Assembly (NCBI GenBank): GCA_002118135.1
Contig: BDIU01000021.1
Location: forward strand, 62,001 to 126,000
Length of the DNA stretch: 64,000 nt
From: Trebouxia sp. TZW2008
Lineage: Eukaryota > Chlorophyta > Trebouxiophyceae > Trebouxiales > Trebouxiaceae
Reading direction: 5' to 3'
The notes beneath the pieces were generated by a model. The model saw only the letters and a program-made list of their open reading frames with translations. It did no database searches and had not been told where the DNA came from. Shown here one piece after another: positions 20,634 through 37,500 of this stretch (position 1 is the first letter of the stretch; every line of letters starts with the position of its first letter). The position numbers and the translations under genes are program-made.

Positions 20634-23600
20634 ATGCTGTCAAGCTTGCGATTCAGATCTCGAACCATACCTGCGCTTGTTATGGAAGCATGGGCAGCAA
20701 GCGCCACTGGAGGTGAGCTCTGCCAAACAGCAAAAGCAGCATCAGACCTGTTCTTGCATTATTGCAATGCAGCAAGATTCATCTTTGCAGGTACTACTTG
20801 GCAAGTACAGTGTAGCAGCGTTAGCAACAGGACTTTTTCCATCCAGCCAGAAAATACGGTATATGGAGGTCCAACAACACCATCACCAAAAAGAGTCACG
20901 CTCCGCACACTGCAGACTAAGTACAAGAAGCAGCAGCCTATCAGCATGGTCACAGCGTATGACTACCCTTCAGCAGTGCATGTAAGTTTGGTTATATCAC
21001 GGTCAATACATGTGGCATGACGCTTTCAAAAACAGTTCATCTGCAACACATATACTTTTTGATGTGTGCAAAACAGGTCATGCAGCTGTTGCGTACTGCT
21101 GCACGCAACCAGTTGTTGTACACATGGTCTGATACCAGTGCTGTATGCTGCCGTGTAATTCCTAATGTACACCTGCAGTGTCTCACTCGAAGTCGACTCC
21201 CTGACCACTCAATCTGCCCCCAGTTCACATTCAGTGAAAGGCCAGATCAGCTCGAGTGAACGGTGCATGTAGTGATGCCTTGCAAACACCCTGTGGCTGG
21301 TCCGGCCTTGTTGAATTTGGATTCCAGCAAACTGTGATACCTATTGCTAGGCATTTTGAGCTGGCACGAGATCAGCACTCCTCTCTGATGGGTGCATTGC
21401 AAATTATACTTGACTACAGTAGGACATTGCAAGCTCGAGCGTGATGTAGACACAGCAGGACATTGCAACTGCGGCAGTGCACTGCAACTTGCTGGTAGAT
21501 ACAGCAGGCATTCACGCTCTGCTGATGATGACTCACATGAGCTCATTGCAATTTGCAGGTAGACACAGCGGGCATTGACATTCTGCTGGTGGGTGACTCA
21601 GTTGCCATGGTTGTGCATGGTCATGACACCACGCTGCCAGTCACCGTTGATGACATGATTCTGCACTGCAAGGCTGTATATAGGGGGGCAAGAAGGTAGC
21701 AATCTAAACCCGTCTGTCCTCGTGAGGCTTTTCTTTATGGGCAGAGCCGCAAAGGCTGCCCGTGAACTCTGATTGATACAAGCCTGGGTGCCACTCTCAC
21801 ATGAACATTGACAGATGACAAGCCTCTCCATGGTAAAGCTGTGTTGAAGCAGATAGGACTTCACATCACCTCATCTTGCCTGACAGCAGTCATCTCTCCA
21901 AAAATTCTCATCATGACGCACTCAAAAGCTCAAAATGGGCGTCATGCATAAAACAGCAAGACAAGCACGGAAACCCTGTTCACCAAGAAAAGGATGCGCT
22001 GTTGCTTGCTCTGTGTATGGATATTCACAAATCAGCCTGTATGGACTGCAGGCGCTGTGACCCTCACAATGCAGTTGCATGCATGACATCATCATCATGC
22101 TGGTAATTGACTGTTCAAATGCTGCCATGACATTCCAGTGCAGGCTCTTTACCACCATCATAATCAGCAACAGGTTTCCTCGTGAATAGGTGCAACCCTG
22201 CAGTGCAGGCCCTTCCTGGTCTTTACCACTACCACAATCAGCAACACATTTTCTAGTGAGGTTATGCAACCCTGCAGTGCAGGCCCTTCCTGGTTGGCGA
22301 CCTGCCTTTTGGCTGCTATGAGTCATCCCCTCAGGAAGCTGTCAGGAACGCAGTGCGCGTTATGAAGGAGGGCAACATGGACGCTGTAAAACTTGAAGGC
22401 ATGCTCGCGGTTTCTTCTCTCTGTTACACCATTTCTTTGCGTGTGTGGCTGATACTGTACTGCTGCTACCATTGCTGGTTGAGGTAACATGGACCCTGTC
22501 AAGCTTGAAAGCAAGCTCTGCTGCATAAATTATGACAAGTCACTGTGACTTTGACTGCTGCTTTGCTGTGACCTTCCACTTGGCTGCTATAAGCCATCCC
22601 CGCAGGAAGCTGTCAGGAAGGCGGTGCGCGTCATGCAGTGATGCAACACAGATGCTGCAAAGCTCTATTGTACCTGGCCTGCATGTAGCACTTTGACTTT
22701 GCCTTAATGACTGTCACTGTATCGCTGCTACTGTTGCTGGAGTTGAGGCTGCTAATGCTGTTGCTGTGATTGCTGCTGCTGTTGCTGCTGCTGCTGCTGG
22801 ACTGCCGTACTCATGCCATAAGCGCCTGTTCTGTGAGCACACCTACAGCAGTACTGTGTACCATGGGGTTGGGCATGGCCGTGGTCATGATGGTGATGGT
22901 GATGGTGATGGTGATGGTGATGGTGATGGTGATGGTGATGGTGATGGTGATGACAATAATAATAATGGTGATAGTAAAGATGTGCATATACATGCAGGTG
23001 GAGGGCCACACAGGGCGGCCTCAGTGCAAGCAGTGGTTGAATCCGGCATCGCAGTCATGGGCCATGTAGGGCTGTTACCCCAGTCCATCAGTGTGCTGGG
23101 TGGCTTTAGGCCTCAAGGCCAGTCCGCTGCATCAGCCATACAAGTCCTCAAGAACGCCAAGGTGTGTGTGCTTGCAATTGCTGGCGCTCTTTGTTTGGGT
23201 GTTATGACTTCAACTTCATGACACTTGATATCAGACAATTTGTCACAGCAAATGAAGCGGTATCAAAGAAGTTGCACATGCATGTGCTGAAGGGCTTTAG
23301 GCCTCAAGGACGGTCTGCCGCATCAGCCATACAAGTTCTTAGAAATGCCAAAATATGCATGATTGCCAGTGCTGGTGTTCCTCACTCAATTGCTGTGGAG
23401 TATGCTGGTGCTTTGCATTGCTGAGTGGCTTGATACTAGACTAATGTCCCAGAGCAAATGTAGCAGTACAAGAGAAGCTGCACAGCAATAGCATGTACCG
23501 CTGTTGCCTCAGTCTATCAGTGTGCTAGGGGGTTTCAGGCCTCAAGGCCAGTCTGCTGCCTCAGTCATACAGGTCCTAGAAACTGCTAAGGTGTACAGGA

Positions 23601-24907
23601 TGCAAGCTGCTTTGCCACAATGCTGTCTGCCCATGGTCTACCCTTGTTCAGCTGCTTCAATGCTGCTGCCACTCCTGTCACTCTCTGGACAATAAATTGA
23701 CTGACAGGCTTGTCATGTTGTACACAGGCTCTACAAGATGCAGGCTGTTTTGTCACATTGCTATCTGGTTGCTCAGGCATTCGCAAAAGGGTTGATTGCA
23801 CCCATGCTCTTTTGTTTCATTCCTGTGTTGTCATGCTCTAGACAGTGTATCATCTTGTAAGGTTGTTATGTGGTACAGGTACACTCCACAGGAGGCGGGC
23901 TGTTTTGCCATAGTCCTTGAGTGCTTGGCCCCTCTGGTGGCACAGGCGCTGAACAAGGAGTTGATCCTTCCTTGTTGTTGCATGCAGCTTTCCCTGGTCT
24001 TCCTTCAACACAATTCAGGACATCAATTTATCATCAAAGCTTTCATGTGACATGAAGGCTCTGCAAGATGCGGGCTGCTTTGCCATAGTGCTTGAGTGTC
24101 TGCCTCCTTTGGTGGCAGAGGCGCTGACCAAGGAGCTGAGCGTGCCCACCATAGGCATTGGAGCAGGCCCTCACTGCAGCGGGCAGGTGAAAACTTTGCC
24201 ACAAAAAGTCAACCCCTAAAATATCGTATGAACACATATCCTATCATTCTGATGGTGTCTGAGGTTTAATGATGGTGTGCGCTAGTATATTTGCTGGAAC
24301 GCGCTGGAAACACACCAACATCAATGTATAACCCTTGCCATACATTGGTTGCCAAGTCTTCAGCTGCATACACTGAGTTCAGCTAACCCACTATCGGCAT
24401 TGGAGCAGGCACTCACTGAGTGGTCAGCTGACTAGCTTGCCACAGATAGTGACAATTGTGGACGGAACGCCCCAAGTCGTTTCAGCAACTCGCCTTGAAA
24501 CAGTTCTAGACCGCCTTGTGCATGGGAGATTTGTCTGGCTCAACCTGGTGTGAACAATGCTAAAGATTTCTGTTGGAAATGATTAGACGTGCAAACATGT
24601 GATTGCGATGCAGGTGCTGGTATACCATGACTTGCTGGGTATGATGCAGCACCCGCACCATGCCAAGGTCACCCCCAAATTCTGCAAGCAATTTGGCAAT
24701 GTGGGAGAAGTTGTGCAAGCAGCTCTGCAGCAGTACAGGGCTGAGGTGACTACTGGCGAGTTCCCCAGTGCGCAGTTTTCACCATACAAATTGGCAGAAA
24801 ACGAGGCAGCTGTCTTTGCTGAGCAGCTTGATGCTGCTGGCTTCTCCAGAGCTGCTCATGCTGTGGGTGATATGACTAAAGCCACAGAGCCAGATGAGAA
24901 GCTATAG
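20634..24907 (+). CDS. panB: Ketopantoate hydroxymethyltransferase (PanB)
   Basis: Seven exons give 369 residues: 20634-20712, 20791-20981, 21559-21695, 22283-22398, 22998-23161, 24058-24186, 24614-24907; all phases agree. PanB transfers a hydroxymethyl group from 5,10-methylene-THF to 2-ketoisovalerate, the first committed step of pantothenate and CoA synthesis. Recognisable family blocks are [56 protein letters not shown] (catalytic/metal region), and [20 protein letters not shown]. The first exon ([15 protein letters not shown]) resembles a mitochondrial targeting peptide, where plant PanB acts. The intron after exon 4 begins GC (GAAG|GCATGC) and exon 6 has an unusual acceptor (CATGAAG). 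Exons 4, 5 and 6 have extra decayed copies in flanking introns. Confidence 0.93.
22132..22290 (+). repeat. Tandem copies of the panB exon 4 acceptor
   Basis: GCAGTGCAGGCCCTTCCTGGT, the junction and start of exon 4 at 22283, also occurs at about 22203-22222, with a weaker version at 22138. Units are about 77 bp and include ACCAYNATCAGCAACA. Only 10-15 bp of exon are copied. Confidence 0.75.
22399..22745 (+). repeat. Copies of the panB exon 4 end
   Basis: AACATGGACCCTGTCAAGCTTGAAAG (22488-22513) repeats the exon 4 end at 22375-22398. A longer, worse copy at 22562-22665 (CCGCAGGAAGCTGTCAGGAA) repeats its last ~80 bp. Both carry parts of the following intron (GCTGCTACTGTTGCTGG), so the units span the exon end and donor. 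Confidence 0.7.
22756..22952 (+). repeat. (GCTGTT)n-like and (GATGGT)n microsatellites
   Basis: A TGC/GCTGTT run (22756-22800) is followed by about eleven perfect GATGGT units (22886-22952) in panB intron 4. An open frame reads through both but is simple repeat, not coding. Confidence 0.85.
23162..23600 (+). repeat. Two extra copies of panB exon 5 end
   Basis: The exon 5 end GGCTTTAGGCCTCAAGGCCAG (from 23100) recurs at 23291 and 23531, each reading about 20-30 codons of the same frame (GFRPQGxSAASxIQVL) and ending in a possible donor (AATGCCAAAATATG, GCTAAG|GTGTAC). Period roughly 190-240 bp. Confidence 0.82.
23722..24057 (+). repeat. Two extra copies of panB exon 6 start, plus a fragment at 24395-24420
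   Basis: ACAG|GCTCTACAAGATGCAG (23726) and ACAG|GTACACTCCACAGGAGGC (23877) repeat the start of exon 6 at 24058. The second runs for about 100 bp in the same frame ([21 protein letters not shown]) before diverging. A piece of the exon's end (GGCATTGGAGCAGGCACTCAC) recurs near 24396. Confidence 0.82.
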
Positions 24908-25655
24908 CCTCTGATAGAGCAGCTCATGCTGTGAATGATATGTTTCAAGTCAGCTTTTCCCATCCTTTTTTTGTTTGGTGAGTGATTTGACTGAAGGTAC
25001 AGAGCCAGAAAGAGATCTAGCCCAATTTGGGGTGCAACGTTGTTTTGTGGTAGAAGCGGTTTTGCGTATCTTGATGTCCAGCTCTGCAGTGTCACACCTC
25101 AAACAGCTGCAAAGATGGTTGGTGAAGTCAGCGCAGCTTGCACAGCTCTGAACATTCTGATGGAACCTAGGCACAATCTGTAGCACAAGCCCCACACCAG
25201 AAAGCGTCGAGTAATACTTTCAGCAGCAAACATGGTCAGGCCAAGGTTGAAAACATGAGCTATGACGAGTCCGTTTGCAGCAGCTGCATCAAACAGCATG
25301 TTAAGTACAATGTGCATCTTGTCATCCTGGCCTGGACCAGATCCTTCATGTATTCAGTGGATGACGCCTGTGCAGTGAGACTGCACATGAGCGATGCATC
25401 AGCTGATTGCGTGCAATCGGCTTAATGGTCAAGCATGCCTTCATCAAATGGATGAAGCGTTGCGATGTGATGTGTTACAACATGATGCTCGACAAGTTTA
25501 GCACATGCAGATCTGAGAAAAACTGGAAACCACGACACACATGAAATTGTCAATAGCTAGCACCTAGTCAACATGCAAGTCAGCTGTTGCTTTGTCAGGC
25601 TGTCACTGTTCAAACAAAACACCCACACACACGCACAAAATACACAGGCCAACAC
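24908..25655. other. Intergenic stretch between convergent panB and desaturase genes
   Basis: No gene recognised. Directly after the panB stop, 24915-25020 is a decayed second copy of the gene's last ~60 coding bases (GAGCAGCTCATGCTGTGAATG; GTACAGAGCCAGA), so boundary duplication also affected the 3' end. Confidence 0.5.
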
Positions 25656-28070
25656 CTACAAGCCCTTGACTGCTTTCTTGACAGGCAAGGTCTGCAGATT
25701 TGTGATGTCTGCAAATGCTGTCTTGGTGTGCAAAGCAATAGGCTCCTGGCCGCCATCAGTTCCCTCCCTTGTTTCCCGCTTCATTCGAGTCCATGGGCCA
25801 ACAGCAGGGTCAGAGATGAACTTCCAGATAACCCATACCCAAGATGTGTGACACGCCAGGGGGGTGTAGAACTCTGGGGCAATCTCCCGAAGCTGCAGAA
25901 AGATAGACACCCATCAGCAATATATTTCTTGCACTCTACTTACAGCACTATGGAGCAACCTGAGTGACTGCAAGATTACACAAGGTAGTCAGCAAGACGA
26001 TTTGAGGGTATGTGCACGGCGCGTTTTGACAGCATGAATGTATTGAATCATGTGCAGGTCTGACGAACCATTCAATTGATGCACAATCATAAGTTAGGAT
26101 GCAGCAGGTACACTCACATCAAAAAGCAGCCAGACCTGCTTGTAATACAGTGTCATGCAAGGATTCACAATATGCACCTTCAGTTGTCAGGACGAATTGC
26201 AACAGCATACTCAGACACTGACTTGGTGACAAGAATGTACCTCATGAAGGCGGGTCTGGGGAATTTGGGGAAAGTCATGGTGCTCATTGTGGTACCCCAC
26301 GTTGTATGTGAAGGCGTTCAGGGGCCCATAGTAAGAGTATGTCTCCTGACCCTAAAAATCACAAGACACTATGAGGCCTTACAAATCACAGCAAGACACT
26401 ATGAGCAACTATTGCACCAGGGCTGATGCAAGCAGAACTTTAGCAACAATACAGGCAAATTATTGATACCAAGGGAAGACACCCATTGAGATGAAGCTGG
26501 AAGGTGAATGCACAAACTACAAAACAGTGTGAAACAATGCAGCGCATGCATCGACGGGCATGTGAAGCAGTCAAAGATGCGCAGCAATGGGGTGCGTGCG
26601 TAGCTCACTCATGGAGTGCCTCTAAAACACATCACCAGCAAGCAATGAGATGCATGACATCGCAGTCAAGGCTGAAGCTCACCGTAACAAACATGTAGTG
26701 CTCCTGAATCAGGTGACCAGCAATGGGGTGTAATCCCCCACCAAACACTGTGCCCAGCACCAAGTACAGCAGCGACTTGAAGCCGCAAGTGTACAGCAGC
26801 ACCCCATCAAAAGCCAGCACCAGACCCCAGTTGATCACGTCAGTCAAGCCCACAGGCTTTGGCCTGATGATCAGCGGGCGGATGCCGTACACCAGGATGT
26901 ACACAAACATCCAGCAGACCTTGGCAATGGTGTGTGCAATCACGTTTGCCTCAATGCCTGTGGGAAGGTCTACGTCCCAGCCCTCAACGCCCTGTAACAT
27001 CACATGGTGAAGTCAGACAGTTATGCCAAGAGAGAATTGGGGGTGGTGTGGGCAATCATGTGTGCCTCAATGCCTGTGGGAAGGTCTACGTCCCAGCCCT
27101 CAACGCCCTGCATTAGCAAAGAACGGACTAAGGCAGTTGTTTCAAGCGACTGTGAGCCTCATTACAGGTTGCCAGCCTGCTAGTCCTTGTGAGATTACAT
27201 GATGAGTCAGGCATTTGTGCCAAGAAAGCATGGAGTGGTTGACAAGTTGTTTCTCAACAGATACAAACAGAATTTGCGTTCAACTGCTGACCACACTGTT
27301 CCAAGCACTGCCACCCTGAAGCAGACACTGCAAAATCACAAGCTATCTTGCACAATGCAGCTGGCAGGACCTAGCAGGCTTGCTCACTGCTTTGCACTGC
27401 ATTATAACCTATCACTTCTCTTCTTGTCTTTAAAGTCATTGGAAACAGCATGGACCTATCAATTCTCTTCTTGTCTTTAAAGTCATTGAAAACAGCATGC
27501 ACCCTTGGAAACTCACCAGGTGAGAGTGGTGCTCCTGGTGGTACTGCCTGAACTTGGTAGCCATGGGAACCACAATAGGGCAGTTGGATGCAATTGCCAG
27601 GGCCTTGTTCCAGAAGGGCTTCTTCAGTGCAAGGAAATGGCTGATCTCATGTTGCGCTGACAGCAGATTCTGGTTGCAAGTGCCGCTGACTGTATATGCC
27701 AAAACTAGCACCTTCCACCACGACAGGTTGCGTACATGGTACGCCATAAGAAATTGAACTGCCATTACAAACAGGACCTGCAACAACAACACAGCCTGTC
27801 ATGCCAGCAGCTGGAATGCAAATGAAGCGTCGATGACTTGGTGGCGCAAGTGGCTTGTATAGCACTCAAAGAGGTAGATGCACACGCAAGAACTGCGTGA
27901 CCAGCAGACTGTGACAAAGCACAGCATACCTGATATGCTGTCTTGTTGTCATAGCCGTACAGCTTGCGGACTTGGTTCCCATACTTAGCGAGCACAGCCT
28001 TTCGCCTCTGTGCGTGAGGCTCGTTGCTGTCAACCCAGAAGAAGTCGTCTAGCTGCTGTGCTTCAGGCAT
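25656..28070 (-). CDS. Sphingolipid Delta4-desaturase (dihydroceramide desaturase, DES1 type)
   Basis: Five phase-0 exons, 28070-27930, 27777-27517, 26991-26683, 26351-26241 and 25892-25656, give 352 residues, the usual length. The N-terminal [19 protein letters not shown] is the DES1 signature. Three di-iron histidine boxes are present: QHEISH, HQEHHSH and [12 protein letters not shown], plus HPIAGH. Further conserved blocks are [12 protein letters not shown] and [12 protein letters not shown]. The enzyme introduces the 4,5-trans double bond into the sphingoid base of dihydroceramide in the ER membrane. Exon 4 has a non-pyrimidine-rich acceptor (TTTTTAG). Copies of the exon 3 start and of sequence near the exon 2 end lie in adjacent introns. 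Confidence 0.92.
26926..27118 (-). repeat. Duplicate of desaturase exon 3 start
   Basis: The plus-strand string TGCCTCAATGCCTGTGGGAA and the following ~45 bp occur in exon 3 (26947-26995) and again at 27063-27112, nearly identical, each ending at a CCCTG(T/C) acceptor. The copy therefore offers an alternative acceptor and about 22 codons of exon 3, lying 116 bp upstream in the gene's sense. Confidence 0.82.
27410..27505. repeat. Duplicated ~52-bp intron unit beside desaturase exon 2
   Basis: TCTTCTTGTCTTTAAAGTCATTGGAAACAGCATG at 27419 is repeated at 27468 with one difference, in the intron just downstream (gene sense) of exon 2. Confidence 0.8.
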
Positions 28071-28469
28071 TTGCCAAGCAGGCAGCCTCTACGAGGCCTT
28101 TATCGCTGGCACTGGCAGTAAGGTAGGCGCAAGGGTGCTCAAAGAAGTATAAAGAGCAAGGCCTGTCAGGCTCTCCTAGCTTCAAGCGAGGGATGCCTTC
28201 ACAAACTTTAATATAGTCACTCGCAGTTGAGCTGCGGTTCACACCAGGCAAACGTAGCTTCGAACAACACACAGACAAGGTCCCCGCACGCAGCGCCAAG
28301 GATGCGAGCAAAACGTTGTGAGTACCTTCTCCTGTCGGGCAGGAGCTAGGTCCGTTGCCGGATTTACATATTTCGCTTCAAATTAATCCAAGGCCGTGCG
28401 TTAGGGCTACACGTGGAGCAGCCGCCAGAAACTGCCCTTGCCGTAAGCTGTCGTAAACTGCGCCAACGC
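28071..28469. promoter_or_regulatory. CG-rich promoter region of the desaturase
   Basis: The 400 bp upstream of the desaturase start are CG-rich (GTCCCCGCACGCAGCGCCAA, TTGCCGGATTTACATATTTCG). A small plus-strand frame begins at 28470, so this may be a divergent promoter. Confidence 0.4.
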
Positions 28470-28682
28470 ATGGCGTTGGTGCATTTCGGTGCCCATCGTC
28501 CCACTAACTCCCAGGCGCAGGCGCAATCCACTGCAGGTGCCTCTCACTCTCTCTCAGTAGTCAATGATGACATGCTTGCCGTGTTTACAGACACAGACAT
28601 TGTCATTGCAGTGATGACAGCATTGCTCCCACGTATCAGAACCTTGCTGACTGCTAATGACCAAGAGAGGAAGAAGCTTTGA
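28470..28682 (+). CDS. Hypothetical 70-residue protein
   Basis: From the ATG at 28470 (MALVHFGAHRP) the frame runs to 28682. The second half (DIVIAVMTALLPRIRTLL) is hydrophobic and could be a short membrane or amphipathic helix. A CTGCAG|GTGCCTC within the frame could be a splice site. No family recognised; it may be the first part of an unrecognised gene or no gene. Confidence 0.25.
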   Translation: MALVHFGAHRPTNSQAQAQSTAGASHSLSVVNDDMLAVFTDTDIVIAVMTALLPRIRTLLTANDQERKKL

Positions 28683-28997
28683 AAAAGCGTGCGCTAGCAT
28701 GATATCTATCAGCCTAAGATCTCCTGCGAGATGTCTGCGGAATAAGGCTCAACCTTCATGCTCGTAAACTCATCCTGCGAGCTGTGTAATCAATAACACT
28801 GTCAGGCAAGTGGAGACGGCACCTTCCGAGCAGAACTTGTGACTTAAACACTTGTGATTTAAACATCTGCAGCTGGACACGCTTTACACCTTAGCTGCTA
28901 AATCTCAGCCCTGCTGCATGGCAGGCCTGTTGTGCTGTGTGAGACCTGCAGACAGCTGTGTCCTTGACATGAAATATGTGATGTCCATCTCACAGGA

Positions 28998-34076
<5,079 letters not shown>

Positions 34077-34502
34077 GTTCGACCAAAGGCTGCCAATCCG
34101 GCAGTTGCACAACCACAACCAGTGAGGCTTGCTTGAATGGCCTGAGCTGCGCTCAAAGATTTAGCGAAGCTTCCAATTCGAACGCAACGTCGAATATCAC
34201 AGCGGTGCTGCTGACAGCGGCGACAAGTCCGATGATTCCCAGCCTCCGTGCGATCGCAGCACATCAGGCAATGAAGAAGACCTCAGCATGCGCACCCAAG
34301 TTCCGAAACGCTTGTGCACCTGTTGAGCGCTGTGAGAGCGGTCAGGGCTGGAACGTTGCGAAAAGTGTACTCCTATCACAGTCCAGACGTTGTGCATGGC
34401 GCTGTGAAGCATGATCACGGCAGCTGTTCTTCGCCAAAGTGTCCTCTCTGCATGTTGAGCGACAATAAACGGTGAACGGTCGTCTCGGCCACTTCGCGTG
34501 AC
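34077..34502. promoter_or_regulatory. Shared 426-bp region between threonine synthase and homoserine kinase
   Basis: The two predicted start codons point away from each other across this CG-rich segment. It can serve as a single bidirectional promoter for two consecutive steps of threonine synthesis. ORFs reading through it have no family features. No TATA box identified. Confidence 0.6.
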
Positions 34503-37500
34503 ATGTACAGCAGTAGTGTACTCCTATCGGGGAGCTGCAATCCGTGTCTGCTGGGCCGCCGCAGTCATGCCCGAACGACACGCATCAACAGGACATGGCA
34601 GATTGCAGTAGCACAGCAAACGACTGTCGCGCAGCAGCAAAGAACCTCGACTGGCAAACTTCAACCCCAGCAGAACATTGCCAAAGCCTTCGCTCCAGCC
34701 ACTATCGCCAACCTTGGACCAGGCTTTGACTGGATGGGATGTGCTGTAGAGGTCAGCCAGACTGACTGATGCTTGCAGCTGTGCATCCCTCACAAGCAGA
34801 GCATACAACGTGCAGAAAACCGCAAAACTTAAATTGGCTTATCTGTTTGCCCTGCAGGGTGAAGGGGATGTGGTCACGGCAAGAGTAGACTCCCAATTAC
34901 CAGCAGGTCAAGTTGTGATTGAGGACATCACAGGGGATGACGGCAGGCTGCCTCGGATAGCAGAAAGGAACTGTGTGGGCATTGCTGCCATTGAGACCAT
35001 CAAGCTGCTGGGTGACATTGACTGCGGCGTTTCCCTGACTCTCAACAAGGTGAACATCAGATCATCATCATGACCATCATTACCACTTACATGCTTTCTA
35101 GTGAGGTTCTATGACCTTGCTAGGTACAGACACAAGCAATGAACTGTCTGCAAACAGTGTTTGAAGGCCTTGAGTTCAAATGCAGATGAACCCTTGACAG
35201 CAATAGTTGTCATGCGCTTTGCTGTTGAGAGTATGGTCAGTCGAATGCACTGACCTCTTCATGGCCTTGACTTGCAGTCGCTACTATCATGGCAGGCACC
35301 CTGCTGTTGAAAAACAGCGTCGGTAATGCATTGCTTGACACTGTATGTATGCCCCTCCCAGCCCAACTGCAATGGCAATGCTGTCCTGTGTTGTCCCTGC
35401 TTGATCTGTACAAGGGCAAGCAGAAACTGGGTTTTGGGCCTTTGGATGTATCTCGCAACCAAGTGTGCAATCCCAGTTGTGCTGTTTCATCAGCAGCTCT
35501 TGTGAGTGAAACAATACAAACTATATGTTGTGTCAATAGTGATCAATAAAAGATAGTAATTGACCTCTTCAGGGATTGCCTCTAGGTAGTGGCATGGGCA
35601 GCAGCGCAGCCAGTGCAGCAGCTGGGGCAATTGCCGTAAATGCCCTGTTTGGCAGCCCTCTCACCAAGGAGGAGCTGATCCTGCCTGGTCTCACATCTGA
35701 AGCTACAGTCAGCGGATACCATGCTGACAACATTGCCCCAGCATTGCTCGGAGGCTTCATACTAGTAAGGTGAGTCTGTTGTGCTGGTGCCCCAATTTTG
35801 GGTCTGCCGTGTGTAATTGAGCCGTCCAGCTTCTGCCTGGTCAGTATTCTGCCCAGTCTTACGTTTGCAGCTACAGTCAGCAGCTACCATGCTGACAACA
35901 TTGCCTCAGCATTGCTTGCAGGCTTCATACTAGTAAGGTAAGCCTGCTGCGATATTGACCCTAGTATGCTGAGTGTGCCTTGTCTGGTTGAGCGTCCAAG
36001 CCTCCTCATGGTACCACATGTGAAGCTAGAGTCAGTGGCCAACCTGGTGACAATATTGCCCCAGCACTGCTTGGAGGCTTTGTGCTATTGAGGTAGCTAC
36101 AGTTGTTCCTCTGATGTGCTACCAACTCAGCACTCTGCCTGGTTTTTTCTCTGGAACTACAGTCAGCAGCTTTCATGCTGGCAACATTGGCACAGCATTG
36201 CTTGGAGGGTTTGATCAGCGGTTGACACAATGCTTGCAAGCAAGCCTTGGGATATTCAGCAGCTCCTCTTATTACTGTGACATCATCTTCGGCATCGTCT
36301 TCGTAAGCAGGTTGTTAAAGCCTCTGGACATACAGCAGCCGCTGCACAGTCACTTACCCATCACTACAGTAAACTCTCTTTGTAAGGAGACTCGATGTAA
36401 GGACAATCTTGATGTAAGGACAATGCCTTTGGTGACCAATCACTGCATACTGACTGCAATGGTCCCTCTGAGTAAGGACAATTCGGTGTACGGACAAGTT
36501 TCTTGGTAACCAAACCAGTCGTTACAAAGAGAGTTTACTGTACCAGTTTTTGAACAGCATGATCCTTGAACGCAGGTCTGTGAAGCCTCTGGACATACAG
36601 CAGCTGTTGTTTGCCAAAGGAGACCTCTTCTTTGTCCTGGTGAACCCCAAGTTTGAGGCGCCAACGGCCCAGATGCGGGCGGTGTTGCCACAGGTTGTGC
36701 CAATGGCTGCTGCCATCAACAATTGTGCGATGGGCGCATCTCTTGTGAGTAATCAGTAACTCATTATCATCATCACCAATATCAGCGTCAGCAACATGCT
36801 TGCTATATAGCTTCTGTGACCCTGCTAGGTGCATCCCTGAGGGACTGTCTCTGCTTGCTCTCTACAGCGCAAATTGCCTTCTCCTGACCTCTGCTACCAG
36901 TGTATGCTCACACACCAGTTTCTGCTATCTCATTGTCACATTAAGACAGGACAGAAGACAGAATATAGGCCACACGCAGCTAGCTCATGTGCTCAACCCA
37001 TATCCTTGTCCTGATATTGGTCGCTTCTGGCATTTTGAAGGAACCAAACACCATGGATGCCTCCTAGTACAGCAATGCGAGTTGCATGCGTAACTCATGC
37101 ATTCTTCTTATTACCTTCAGAGCTTGCTGCATGTCAGTTTCTGTCCAGTTCACAGATGTTCAAGCTATCAGAGCCAGGCAAGTGTTGGGGAGCACCACAG
37201 GTACAGGGAATAACGTTCCATGGCACCCACTCTGTTGTGCTGCCAACAGATTGTATACATTCTTGGTGGGATGCAGTGCTGCTGGGCTATTCAGATGTGG
37301 TTGTTGAGCCTATGAATGAGTCATGTAGTCAGTCAGTCGGTCGGTCAGTCAGTCACTCAGTGGGTCAGTGTGTCAGTCAGGCAGTCAAGCATTCCTGTTC
37401 TGGCGCCTGCAGATTGCAGGGATCATGAGTGGGGATGCTGCTTTAGTGGTCAAGTCCCTCAGTCAGTTGATTGGTCAGTCATTGTGTCAGTCAGTCAGAC

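Noticed and set aside
22760..23221. A 151-codon open frame with a long Asp-Gly run
   Set aside because: It is a read-through of the (GATGGT)n and TGC microsatellites in panB intron 4 joined to exon 5; the protein is simple repeat.
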